Shown here piece after piece: positions 1 through 10,719 of a stretch of 64,000 nucleotides of DNA (position 1 is its first letter; each line of letters starts with the position of its first letter). The notes under the pieces are model-generated. The model was not told where the DNA came from. It did no database searches and saw only the letters and a program-made list of their open reading frames with translations. The position numbers were made by a program, and so were the translations under genes. The stretch is from Balanoglossus misakiensis (lineage: Eukaryota; Hemichordata): positions 1,860,001 to 1,924,000 of the forward strand of contig CM082598.2 of NCBI GenBank assembly GCA_040954595.2, written 5' to 3'.

Positions 1-253
1 TTAAAAGTAATGCATAAGTCATACAGCTTAATACTTTCAAAGGGGAATATTCTTTACACAGTAGAGGATGATAGGAATGCTGTTTTACTGGACAACAAAC
101 ACTCGTTAAGAACAGTCACATCCCCCTCCCAATTGCATGTGACATCTATGCTTGTAGTAGAGATGTTACAATCAGTTGTGAAATGTATATGAGCATTATA
201 TGTAGGAAAATGGCTTTTCTTATAATGAATGATTTTTTATTTTGCTATTTCAG
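1..253 (+). other. Intron sequence upstream of the channel exon
   Basis: This stretch ends in a pyrimidine-rich acceptor (tttgctatttcag) at 241-253 that opens the channel exon. I see no homology in the short open frames here. The earlier receptor exons (signal peptide and most of the ligand-binding domain) must lie to the left of the window. Confidence 0.6.
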
Positions 254-1337
254 TGCTGAAGGCGACTCAGAAGGCTATCCCAGAGTGCACTTGTCTTATC
301 TGGATGTTCAAGTCTTCAGTGATGGACACATAATCAAGGTGACCCCTGGGATTCTACGCACACCCTGCCTGATGGATATTACCTACTTCCCCGTGGATAG
401 ACAAGAATGCTATTTCGAATTCGGGCTGTGGAAATACTTTGACAGGTTGGTGAAATTGCACACTGGTGCTGACAATGCTCCTTTAGAGAATTACATTGCA
501 AATGTGGAGTGGGATATTCTGAATTCAACAGCTCAAGCTATCGAGAAGACGTTCATGAACATGGAAGGAGGATATGATAGCTTCACAAGTATTATTGTCA
601 CAATCGATATCCAACGAAAACCCCTGTATTATATCCTCAATGTTATACTTCCATGTATCGTGGTGTCCGTCCTGAGCACGGTTAGTTTTTGCCTTCCATC
701 GTCGTCCCCGGAGAAACTGGATCTGAGCATTTCCTTGCTCCTCACCATGTACGTCTTCAACCTGTTGGTGATTGACCTTTTACCCGCGACTTCATCTTCG
801 GTTCCATATTTGACGCGGTATCTACTTTTCAACATGAGTATAATCGGCTGTTCTGTGGCCTCCACCATGTTGGTGTTGAAAGTTCACAAGCGTCAGTCGA
901 ACGACCGCAAAATGCCCCGCTGGGTCCGCAAGGTGTTTCTGGAAAAACTCGCGTGGCTTCTGCTGGTGCACGTGCGAACTCGACCATTCAACAACAGCAA
1001 GAAACTTTTCCACAAAGTGAACCACTTCAACAATGCCAGCGAGGACAACATGCTGTTGAAACCAATTCTGCGCCAAGAGAACGATTCGCCGATTTTCTGT
1101 AGGATCAACAAATTCGAAAAGAATATGGTGACTCCAAGGACATGCTGTGCAACCACAAATTCGGCGTTTAGGTTTCCTACAAAGTTGCAACTATATCGGC
1201 AAAGACAGAGACATTGTCGCTGTCCTTGTTCCCACACAACTGGACATGACAAGAGGCTGTTGAATAATTCTGAAAAGATGGTGGACATATTGGACAGGAT
1301 GGCAAAACATTTTATTCCCAACCGATCAAACGAACAC
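254..1337 (+). CDS. Channel exon: ligand-binding end, Cys-loop, M1-M3 and cytoplasmic loop
   Basis: The acceptor is cag at 251-253 and the donor is gtaagt at 1338. The exon opens with one base that completes a split codon, then reads AEGDSEGYPRVHLSYLDVQV. This matches the point where nAChR-type proteins read N-A-D/E-G. The open frame extends upstream to 183, but that part is intronic. The exon ends on a complete codon (His). Confidence 0.88.
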
Positions 1338-2712
1338 GTAAGTCAAAAATCTACTACACCTTTGAAACAATATGTTGGAATATGTGTTGAAATATAACTA
1401 ACGGTATAGAATGCATAACTTTCTTAAAGTTCCATTAGCTGTTACTTTTCATTATGTTTCCTGTATTTCTGTTGTGTGTGTATCTACTGCAAATTTGCAT
1501 ATTTGACAGTAAACTTATATAGTAGGCCAATCGCGAGACAGTTCTATGGAACACATGTCGATCATTTCGCGGGAATGTGATACATGCGGTATGCCACACA
1601 TAACATGACAGTTCTTTCGAGGAGAAAATTACATCTCCAATTTGACCGAATTTCTCGATTTTCATACACGTATCGATTTTGAGTGATTGGACATAACCGT
1701 TCTGTAGATGGTCCATTTGCCCCTGACAACCACCCAATTTACACGTGAGCAGACCATTTCTAACTCAAATGTGTGCTTCCGCCATCAACCAACGCAGTGA
1801 CGCGACACGTGTGTGTGTGGGTTAATGTTCTGACAGCAGCATGGCGTAGTGATATGCCCTGATAATTTTGTAAATTGGTTATTTCCGGCGGTCGTTTTAC
1901 CAGAACTGTGCATAGCGAATCTTGCACTGACAACGGCCTTTGCAAAAATCAGAACGTGCTGCGAGATTGGTGGCCATTTTGAATTGACCCCTGATTCTTA
2001 TTGTCAATGATCTAAAGTTGCCTTGAGCAAAATGTGAGAGTAGGTTTTAGACTTTTTGAGGCAATTTTAACAGTTCACGGTAGCACACCTTTATAACCAG
2101 TACATTGAAATCTGTGATATTAAAAAGGTCAAACGAATGACCCACAACAAAAGTCAAGACGTGATTGCTTTAGGAGTATCTGCATTTAATGTCTTCATTT
2201 CCCACCGATAATCTGTTTACCCAATGCAAGAGTTAAAACAGAAAATCATCTCGGCGAAATAAGGCGATTATTTGATTATACTCGAAAGGCCTCGGCATGA
2301 TTACAAAATGACATTCATGAATGAAATGTGTGTCCATAGATACTGGAGTTTTTATAGTGTGACGTAGATCTGTTGTAATGCCATTGTTAGAGTACAATGA
2401 CATCGACGGCAGTAAGATTCTTTGCAGACCTTAAGACAAGTAAGCTGTGATCATAGACTAAACACAATATGTTTAAGTCTTTTGGTATTGTACAGAGATA
2501 AAGTGTATAGTAATGCTTTATAAGTCCATTTCTGTACGCAAAGCTATAAATTCACCATTAATTTTAAACCTTATTTCTTCTCTCCTTTTTTTCAGATGTA
2601 CAAGGAATGGGTTGATCTTGCCAATGTTTTGGATCGTCTTTTGCTGGTCGTTTTTGTCATCATTTTCCTCACCGGTGCAGGCATCATTTTACCCAAATTA
2701 ACAGGGATTTGA
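254..2712 (+). CDS. Cys-loop ligand-gated channel subunit, nicotinic-receptor-like, 3' part (2 exons)
   Basis: Two exons (254-1337 and 2596-2712) join in phase 0 to give 399 residues plus a split first codon. The visible part holds the end of the ligand-binding domain, with the canonical Cys-loop (C, 13 residues, C; begins CLMDITYFPVDRQEC), then M1 (YYILNVILPCIVVSVL), M2 (begins EKLDLSISLLL), M3 (YLLFNMSIIGCSVASTMLVL), a cytoplasmic loop of about 160 residues rich in basic residues, Cys and His, and M4 in the second exon. Pentameric receptors of this family open an ion pore at the plasma membrane on binding transmitter. The Glu before the M2 Lys is typical of cation channels. Loop C has no vicinal Cys pair, so this is a non-alpha type subunit. 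Position 2' of M2 is Asp where Thr or Ser is usual. The ligand is not predictable. Confidence 0.9.
1338..2595 (+). other. Intron of the channel gene
   Basis: It lies between donor gtaagt and acceptor ctcctttttttcag. At about 1424-1500 it holds one copy of an interspersed repeat seen again near 50388-50458, and at 2011-2055 a copy of a second repeat seen near 20764 and 29734. No coding signal was recognised. Confidence 0.65.
2596..2712 (+). CDS. Terminal channel exon encoding M4
   Basis: The exon follows ttcag at 2591-2595 and encodes 38 residues beginning MYKEWVDLANVLDRLLLVV, then a hydrophobic run ending GAGIILPKLTGI and a TGA at 2710-2712. The D-R-L-x-L pattern is the standard M4 opening of Cys-loop receptors. 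Phase 0 matches the upstream donor. The obvious open frame over this region (2513-2701) is in a different frame and is not the gene. Confidence 0.88.
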   Translation: MYKEWVDLANVLDRLLLVVFVIIFLTGAGIILPKLTGI

Positions 2713-4831
2713 GAAATTATGCTAATAACTCGACCATTGACAATATTTGTCATGCCATGTAATATGATTCTTCAGTATTTTTGTGTGGTTTCGGACATGG
2801 AAAGTCTTAAGCTGTACCTCAAATTTTGAATTACAATATAATGTTATCAGTGTTTTATTGGATTAGGGCTAAAGTTTGCTTATTAGACACCTTTCTAAGG
2901 CTGGTAAATTTAATTCTAGAAACTATAAATAGTGACTACAATTTGGCTGAACAAAAACTTCATGAAGGCTATATTATTGCTTTTTCACATATCACTGTTC
3001 AACATTTAATGGAGTTCAAACATCCCTGTGAAGATGGTCTCTCAAATTTACGTCTTGAGTAAGTGCGCCATAATTTTCAAGACTGTCGTTTTAATCAGTT
3101 GACCACTCCACAACCCCTACATATTCGGAAAGTAGGTTGGTGTCGTTAGCTCACTACCGTTACATGTATAAACCAAACTTTTGGCATAAGATATTCTAAA
3201 AAAATTAAACAGTTGATGTGTTAAAGAGAACACATGAACATTTAGTTCTCATTTAATGAAGTGGGTACACCGTTTACAGATTCGTCAGTTATTTCTAAAA
3301 TTCTTGCTATAGACTGGATAGGTTAATACTTATTTATAATAGAAATGTGTGATGAAATAATATTTACAAATTTGATGAAAAATATAAAGCGTGTTCTACT
3401 ATCTCTCAGCGGAAGAACACACAAGAACTTTTACATAAAACGATTACTTTTTACAGATGAACTGGAAGTGAGTTTTGGAATTGATTTAAAACTTTGAGGC
3501 AGAACCTTTTGGTCTTAAGACTTTATTTTTGTCTAACCTTTTATTAGCCATTTTATTTCCTTTGTTGCCTTTTTTAATCTCGTCGATTGATTAGCAATCA
3601 TACTAAGGGCTCACAGAGAAGCCCCATTTTGTCTGCCAATAGATGTCTCTGTCTTGTCTGCTCGCGAATGAAATCTCCCCAACGGGCATCCTCATATCAG
3701 GGCCATGTCCGGTTACTTCACTGTTTGCACTGATTACAAAGTTGTCAATTGTTGTCTATCAACTCAGTGACAAACATGAAGCTATACAAGTCATTCTCAT
3801 GTGCATATTATTGAAATCCTGGCATTCGTTTGACGTTGAGGACGATCGTGCTGCAGAATGCATATCCGCTGAAATCAGGTTCAAACGCTCTCACCAGAGG
3901 GCACTGTATTGAACATTGTTGAACATCAAAAATTGGCTTCGAGATATTCTGTTTGTCTTCCTTCTCTGATTTAAACTAGTTTTGTCATTAGATATTGATA
4001 AACATTGATTTTTTTTTTAATTTGCTGAACTTTCGCTGCGATTTCATCATTGTAGACCTTTTTGATATCTGTACTGCATGCTATATTCTGACAAATTTGA
4101 AACAAAAAGGGGGAAACAGTGGTTGGTTAATACCAAAGGCTAGTGGTGTATACAAAAGCAATTGAAAAGTTAGTAAAAAATATGATTTTGTCGGTGCTGG
4201 TACATTATGCACTTAATTTGTTTCACAATGCAGAAACTTCAAATACTTGTTGTAGATCGCTTTGTCAAAGCCAAGGGAAAACATCACCCTTCCTAAGATT
4301 GGCCACATTTGTTTCACAATTCATTTCCTTTCACATAGAGCAAAGTTACAGACTTTACTATAACGTGCACAATATATAGTTAGAGATGAAATGTAACATA
4401 AAGCAGTAATATATGACATTTGCAATATACACTAATTGAAATTTTAAGAGCTCAGCCGGTGCTGGCGCTTTAGGGTAAAATATACACTATGTTATTTCTC
4501 CTTTTTTCAATAAATTTCTATCATTCAATCATTGTAATTCTACAGACTAAGTTTTGTATGTGAATGTTGATGACAAGTGTGTATTAGAGGTATACGGTCA
4601 CTTCTAATTTACGGTACATATGCCTATATATTGTCAAAAGTGTGTCTTCAGTGTTCAAAGGGCCATGTTGTGGCGTGTGTGCCACCCACTGAAAATCCGT
4701 GATTGGCTAAACTTAAATTTTCCATGGAAACAGCTGTGCGAAATATTTGAAGGTGACTGTATACTTTTAATATTGATGAATAACAGAACTGCACACTAAC
4801 AGCATTTTACTAGGTTTTACTTTTCATTATC
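2713..4831. other. Region between convergent genes; 3' UTR of the channel gene likely in part
   Basis: No recognisable coding sequence. A plus-strand AATAAA at 4509-4514 could end a long 3' UTR, but nothing confirms it. A TTAA-ended inverted-repeat element sits at 4584-4770. Confidence 0.5.
4584..4770. mobile_element. TTAA-type MITE, family 1, copy 1
   Basis: The ends are near-inverted (ttagaggtatacggtcac at the left, aggtgactgtatacttttaa at the right). The interior contains the reverse complement of the sequence around the ccaatcacagattttcagtg motif in the copies at 27428 and 35039, so this copy is inverted relative to them. No coding capacity is seen. Confidence 0.6.
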
Positions 4832-4837
4832 TTTATT
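4832..4837 (-). terminator. Candidate poly(A) signal of the Link-domain gene
   Basis: TTTATT on the plus strand (AATAAA on the minus strand) lies about 170 nt downstream of the predicted stop codon. This is the first canonical hexamer noticed past the stop. Confidence 0.4.
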
Positions 4838-5008
4838 GGGAACAAAATGAATAAATTTACAATCTGAAAAGTGTCAAGTGACAGGGTAAAATGTTTGCTC
4901 AAACAAATTGAATATTAATAAGAAACTGCCACCATTGATAATCATCTTGTCGTACACAGCAATGAGTACTTGGCTTCCGGGCCAGATGTAATGTAACATA
5001 GCCGTTAT

Positions 5009-5049
5009 TCAAATACTGCTTAACGACCACTTCGTATTTTTCCAATCAT
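5009..5049 (-). CDS. Predicted terminal exon of the Link gene
   Basis: After a minus-strand acceptor (ccctcatattcag) the phase-1 frame reads DDWKNTKWSLSSI and then TGA at 5011-5009. The phase fits the preceding donor, and the 3' UTR then runs to the poly(A) signal near 4832. It is too short for homology support. Confidence 0.5.
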
Positions 5050-7211
5050 CTGAATATGAGGGAAAAAAGATTAAAATTGCTATGAAAATGTCAACAGTAT
5101 ATCCAGTACATTCACTGTCAGGCCCAATGCAAGTATTCCAGTATCTGTGTCTACAACAGTAATGATCATATCACCATAGGATGGTTAGTTATCTTAGACA
5201 TCATATTCAATGCCTCATATTCATGGGATGGTGTGTGTATGTATGTATGTATGCATGCATGTATGTATATGTACAGTATGGTGTATATACAAAATCTCTT
5301 TTTTCAATATATAAGTAAAATCATTGTTCTGTGTTCAGACCTACCTGACCGATAACAGAAGACGCCGTATTCTTCACTCCTGTCCGGCGTACCAAGATCA
5401 ACAACACCTGGTTCATCACCGCAGCCTTCTGATTGGTCCTGTGAGGGAAACCCAACACGCCCACCGTCCAACCAACCCGCTTTGCAGTACTGGAATCCGC
5501 TCTGCCATTCTTCGAGGAGTTGGTCGTAGGTGGCGATAGACGTTCCCTGGCGTTCACATTCGGCGACCGCTTCCTCATACGTCAGCGAGTTAGTGCCGTT
5601 GCAGGATTCCACAAAATACACATTCCGATCTGGAAAAAGGGACACAGCGTACAACACTTTACTTCTGGAACTCATCTCGGCTGTGGCATGTATTACTAGT
5701 ATGCCCTAGTGTGCCTGCCTGTTTCACCAGAGCATTTGCAACGTGGGATGCAAGCATGGACGAAGAAATCATTCAAATTTGCATAGGTAGGCTAATTACA
5801 TGTATGTTAATGTTTAATGTTTTAACTTCAATCACACACCATATGTACACCATTGTTATTGTTGACCACTGAATTTAAGTATTGAATTCTCTTGTCAACA
5901 ATACAATGTACCACATGTACAGGCTATGTCAATCTGATTAAAATCGGATGTACGGTACAGCGACGTCTTTCACTTATGTGGTATGGTATCATTATGTTGT
6001 CGCCTTATACCGTACTGCATATTAAAGGTCGCCATACCCTACATCTGATTATAATCAGAGTGTGGCTATGTTAACAAGAAGAATAGTTGGTTGCTTTGCT
6101 TGCTGTAGCTTGGTGCCCTGCACTGATGCTATAAATACACAAGCAAAGGCCAATTAACTTACCGCTAGGATAGCAGAAAACATCATAGTTCTCGGCCAGA
6201 TCTCTGAATCCGAGGGAAACAAGTCCTGCATATCGTGGTCCTCTTCTGCTGCATCTTTTGCGTCCACGTTGCACGGGGTAACTGACAGTTGCCATGGACA
6301 GCCAGCCGGGGGCGCACTTCTGGTATCCCTGCTGCCACGCGTGGAATAGTTGCATGTAGTTGGCGATGTTGGCGCCGTATCTCAGTTTGCACTCAGCGAT
6401 AGCGTCGCCATAGTTCAGTGTTCTGGAACCGTCGCAGCCTTGCACAGAGAAAACTTTGACATCTGGAAAAGGAAGGTGACAAAAACTACATGTAGTAAAT
6501 TTTGCACATTAATTTTCATTACCTTTTTCTGACAACATAATCCACCTTTGCAGGTGGGTGTAGAATTCATTTCAACAGTTCCTGAACATGGGGAACAATG
6601 CAATGGCGAGTGAGGCTAGGTGCAATTTAAAAACTTACCCCCTTTTACCGGACGAGACCGACGGTTGTTCCGTCTACGTGGTGGCCGAGCTTCAACCAAA
6701 ATCTGAAAATCAGGAAAAAATACATTGTTCATCTCTCTGACTATCCATCTCTGACATTTTAAAGATACCAGCTACAACTTAATTCAATTTCTCTCCACGA
6801 TCGCACATGACGTATGTTCCCCTTTAAACTATCCTCCATCATTGAATATCGCAAAGCACCGAGAACTGAGTGTGAAAAGGGGCGATCATTCAAACAAGTG
6901 GTTTGATCCAAAGTTACCAGTTTGCTAAAATGAAAGTTTGAAAATCAGCTTAGCTATTGATTTTAAATTGTAGTCTTATATCCAGAATTGTGCGTCAGTA
7001 CCTGGTTGAAGTCGCTGCCGATACATTTGCCATTTCAAACTTGCGATTCTACAAAGTAGCCGAAGTTCTTTCTACAGCTTCAAATGTTGATCAAAATTCT
7101 TTATAGTTACTGAGCGCGTCGGTTTTACTGAAAAGTTGAAGAAAGACGACTTACCTGTAAGCAGAAGATTAACACCAGCACAAACAGAACAAGTTCAATT
7201 CGGATGGCCAT
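5009..7211 (-). CDS. Secreted protein with two Link (hyaluronan-binding) domains, 5 exons, complete
   Basis: Five minus-strand exons (7211-7155, 6702-6639, 6462-6163, 5629-5345, 5049-5009) sum to 747 nt, which is 248 residues plus stop. In order they encode a signal peptide, a 21-residue Arg-rich linker, Link domain 1, Link domain 2 and a 13-residue tail. Each Link domain shows the four canonical cysteines and a closing motif (YDVFCYPSG in the first, YGVFCYRSG in the second). Link domains bind hyaluronan in the extracellular matrix or at the cell surface. Unlike vertebrate HAPLN link proteins there is no Ig domain, and unlike TSG-6 there is no CUB domain. The phases (0, then 1-1 for both Link exons) agree. 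The terminal exon is the least certain part. Orthology to a named gene cannot be claimed. Confidence 0.85.
5231..5270. repeat. TATG/CATG microsatellite
   Basis: A run of gtatgtatgtatgcatgcatgtatgt in the last intron of the Link gene. Confidence 0.8.
5345..5629 (-). CDS. Link domain 2 exon
   Basis: The acceptor reads ccctttttccag and the donor gtaggt. The translation begins (D)RNVYFVESCNGTNSLTYEEA and includes AGWLDGGRVGFP and EEYGVFCYRSG, the Link-fold landmarks. Conserved cysteines are in ESC, AEC, QYC, EGC and VFC. One N-glycosylation sequon (NGT) follows the first Cys. The exon is phase 1-1. Confidence 0.88.
6163..6462 (-). CDS. Link domain 1 exon
   Basis: The acceptor is ccttttccag and the donor gtaagt; 300 nt, phase 1-1. 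The translation begins (D)VKVFSVQGCDGSRTLNYGDA and includes APGWLSMATVSYP and ENYDVFCYPSG. The segment between the third and fourth cysteines is notably basic (VQRGRKRCSRRGPRY), which would suit binding to an anionic glycan. Confidence 0.9.
6639..6702 (-). CDS. Basic linker exon of the Link gene
   Basis: The acceptor is ctgattttcag and the donor gtaag. It encodes ILVEARPPRRRNNRRSRPVKG and one base of the next codon. The RRNNRRSR stretch is both a potential heparin-binding cluster and a furin-like R-x-x-R site. The signal-peptide cleavage point probably lies near VEA. Confidence 0.75.
7155..7211 (-). CDS. Signal-peptide exon of the Link gene
   Basis: The ATG at 7211-7209 opens MAIRIELVLFVLVLIFCLQ, a short N-region and a hydrophobic core, and the exon ends in phase 0 at donor gtaagt. 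It lies 68 nt downstream of a TATA box, which supports this start. Confidence 0.82.
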
Positions 7212-7278
7212 GCTTGACAAAATAACAGCGTTCGTGGTCTTCTTGGTCAGAATGAAGTTTCGGGACGAAAACGTCCCC

Positions 7279-7286
7279 CTTTTATA
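7279..7286 (-). promoter_or_regulatory. TATA box of the Link gene
   Basis: The minus strand reads TATAAAAG followed by a G-rich stretch. A transcription start 25-30 nt downstream would give a 5' UTR of about 40-45 nt before the ATG at 7211. Confidence 0.6.
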
Positions 7287-9881
7287 CATCCCAGCTCGTC
7301 GCAAAAAGACACCCTGGCAGAACTATTACTAAGAATAAACTGAAATCGAATACTTTGAGCAGGAAATAGCAGGAACCGCATATGCCATAAATCACAACTC
7401 GGGGACCTAATTTCGACGTAATAGCCTTTCCAATAGTTCGTAGCGTGGTCACTCTGCTAGGAACAGGGCCACCCATAGAATGACGACTGTAAAGCTGGTT
7501 TTACTCAAACCCAAACGTCTGCTGAGCTCAGAACTTCACTTTTTCCATATTCTGATTGTTGTGATTACTCTTATAAAAACTTTTCTGAAATACATTTGCA
7601 TCCCATTAGCGAAAGGCAAGATTTTCTGTAGAACAACCTCCGAACTGCACGTTTTCTGTTAGTTAGATGGTGAACCAGAACGGCCCATCTTTGGTAAAAA
7701 AATACTGGGGACAGAAATCGCCTTCCCACGCATCTTCTATGAGTGGGAATGTTTACCTCTCCCTAAAGTTTTATTGAAGCTTTGTACTGTTGCAGATCAC
7801 TTGACCCCCACATGGGGTAAACCGCAAGTACACGTTATCAAACGCCCAATTTATATCACATAAAATTTACAAGGTCTTGTGACTCAGATGAATTTGGCTG
7901 CGTTAAGATCCTCGTAATTTTGACCAATATATCCTTGCAAAGGGGTAGCTGCTTTTATATCCCACTAGTCCGGTGTTTTTTTGCGTGGTTTGGACAGTAT
8001 CCAAGTTCAAGCAGATGGCAGGATCACAGTTCAAATCATCTCAGGGTGACGAAACAGAACATCCTTCAGCAAACATATCCAGAATTTCTGTCTTTCCGGG
8101 ACACTTTTTCATAATACAAAGGGCATATCGACATTGGTGAAAGAAAACTTTCCTGTGATCTGATACCCACCTCTCTGTCTCTCTGTCCGTCCGTCTGTCT
8201 GTCTTACCTCATTCCTCCTAGCTCCCCTCCCCTCCCCCCAAAAAGCGCAACATCTACCTTTCCAAAGTTATGAATATAACGTCACCTGTCAAAGTGCGCG
8301 ACCGTGAAGGCCTCTGTCCCCGAAACGTGACTTATCAATCAACAGAGTCAGTTCGCACGCTCTTTCGGCCTATTTTAAAATACTCACTTGATATCATTCT
8401 CAGTCAAGAGCAGAGAATGTGAACGAAGTGAAATATAACCCGTCTTTATTTTTAAAGAGGCTTTTCGTGTTACAACAATGTTATGCTCTTATAGACTCGT
8501 AGAACCCTGTCGTGCATTTTTTGCGTTTAACTACCCTATTAAATAAAGACATTTTCGGCGGAATTATTTTCTCGGCAGCTAATATTTATGATGCGAAAGT
8601 AGGTCAAAACTGAGAACCAAAGGCCCTATTTCGGTGAATTGTGTGTCTAGTTGGCATTGCGTTTACACAAATATATGTATGGTTTCTTGTTCTACTGGAT
8701 AGCTTTACGAAATGTTCAGTCTTTAGCTTCCTGCAACGCCTGTACATGAGTAATGGCAGTTGTTAGTATTGACAAACGAATTCAAATCCGGACTTCGTAA
8801 TAATTTACTCCTATCTCACGAACACGAGAAACATAATGTAGGTCAACACAAGAACGTCAGTTTTGTAGGCGACAAATGTTGGTTCTGCTGTAAAATACGG
8901 ACACTTTACTGGTATTTAATCTTATCGTGAACTCGCGGTTTCAGTTAAAAATGAATCGTGGAAATAGGGCAAAAGTTTCCCCTGGTCTAAACTTTCCCCG
9001 ACCTTTATGTTATATGAGGAAACGATTGAAAAATATGTGCTACACACGTTGTGTAGGCGGAAATTGGACATGGTGTGATGTCGTAAACGGATTAGGACAT
9101 GTACAGAAAAATGACTGATGATATAATTCTCTGAATTCAGTAATTCTAATTTACATTACTGCCAGATGTTTTCACAGAAAGGAACATTCCCAGATTTTGC
9201 ATATATATTTCCGCGTTTCGGTCTAGACATGGAGATAAAAAAATCTTTGAGAGTTAGCTAAGTTTAACAAGCCGGGTATGGGTATATTTTGATGCAGTTG
9301 TGTCTACTAGAGGCAATTGATGATAAAATAAATTTATGCTTGTGGACTTAGTATGCCGGGGAGAGGGGGGCTTCGGGAGGAAATAAGTGTCCCTGGAATG
9401 ATCTTTGGCAGACTTTCACGAAAATGGGAAAAATCATATAAACTCTAATGAAAAAAAACTGTACTGGATAAACCTTGACTAAGTTCCATGTCCCAAGATA
9501 TATGTTCCTGTGACCTTCAGAATCTATTTACGACACTGTATGATTAACTTATATCGCGGTGAGCTCAAAACCCCACACAAAAACCATATTTACCTAACAT
9601 AAGTATAGTTCAATCATAGCCTTATTACTTTAAAATAGTGTGGTTCAATCTATAGTTTAATTACCGATTCACGCTTAGTGTAACTTTCGAGCAAATATAT
9701 TACCATGGCATTTTATGACATGTTTAGTATAATTCTGCTATAATCATACGATTATAAGGCAATTTGGTTCAAGGACATGTATTAATATTGATATAGTTAA
9801 AAGTATTTTATGGACCGAGCAGACGGCATGATTATAACGCCCTATACCCCCATGATTTCCAAAAGGTTTCATTCATCTTTC
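7287..9881. other. Intergenic, no gene seen
   Basis: Mostly AT-rich unique sequence. A pyrimidine-rich CTGT/CCGT microsatellite lies at 8171-8205 and a C-rich tract near 8222-8240. The short open frames have no recognisable motif. Confidence 0.6.
8171..8205. repeat. CTGT/CCGT microsatellite
   Basis: Imperfect repeats of ctct, gtct and gtcc tetramers in intergenic DNA. Confidence 0.7.
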
Positions 9882-10229
9882 ACTAATTATCGTAATTTCT
9901 CCCTCCGATAACATCAAGGTTCTTAAATACGACTCTAACACGTGGCAGTGGTTCTTAGCAAAAATCGTGGTTCTTACGTTTTATAGCCTTAAAAGTCAAA
10001 AATACTCGAGGTTCTACCTAACAATGTGATATTTTTAGTCGATGCGATGATAAATTCTCATTATTAATTACTAATTATCGTAATTTCCCCCTCCGATATC
10101 ATCAAGGTTCTTAAATACGACTTTAACACGTGGCCGTGGTTCTTAGCAAAAATCGTGGTTCTTATCGTAATTTCTCCCTCCGATATCATCAAGGTTCTTA
10201 AATGAGTTAAGACTTTAATACGTGGCCGA
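9882..10229 (+). repeat. Local direct repeat, three copies of about 65-95 bp
   Basis: Copies at about 9882-9976, 10071-10164 and 10163-10229 share taatttctccctccgata, atcaaggttcttaaat, acgtggc and (first two) tcttagcaaaaatcgtggttctta. The second and third copies abut. The third is shortened and carries a small insertion. Confidence 0.75.
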
Positions 10230-10719
10230 TATTAATGTATATTCTTAACACCATTTCCGTTTGAGAGTAAAATAAATTCTGTAATGTCAGGGGTTGTCGT
10301 TTAATGGCCATCAATTTCTTCGAGGAGTGCTCATAACTGCTTGTAACGCGTTTCTTGTTCTTTCACTGGGTGTGGGCATGTGTTGGTCATCTTTCATGGA
10401 ATGACTCCCGCAGTCGACCCACGGTGTCCCCAGCAGAGACATTTGACCGTTATCTGAGTAAATCATTTGTAATAATTTGTTGTAACGAGATCTTCAAGGT
10501 CCGTGTTCTGCTCGTTCAATTACTGAGCAAACTTTTTTCAGTTTTGAAGTGTCTGCCACAGAGGGTGCTGGATATAGTGGTATACATTCACATACACGTC
10601 CCACAAAGTTATAGTGTTTCGTCAAAGTGACCAGTATTCCAACAATTCCTTGATAAAGTGGACTCCACTCCACGATTTATTAACTCGAGACAAAGTTTGT
10701 TGTAATTTATTTATTCATA

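Noticed and set aside
629-1321. Antisense open frames over the channel exon
   Set aside because: They are shadows of the well-supported Cys-loop receptor reading frame and show no domain.
1760-1945. Minus-strand open frame with a Thr-His repeat
   Set aside because: The repeat comes from a GTGTGT tract in the intron; no other support.
2513-2701. Plus-strand 62-codon open frame across the M4 region
   Set aside because: Out of frame with the M4 exon, which starts after the acceptor at 2596 and reads as a standard M4 segment.
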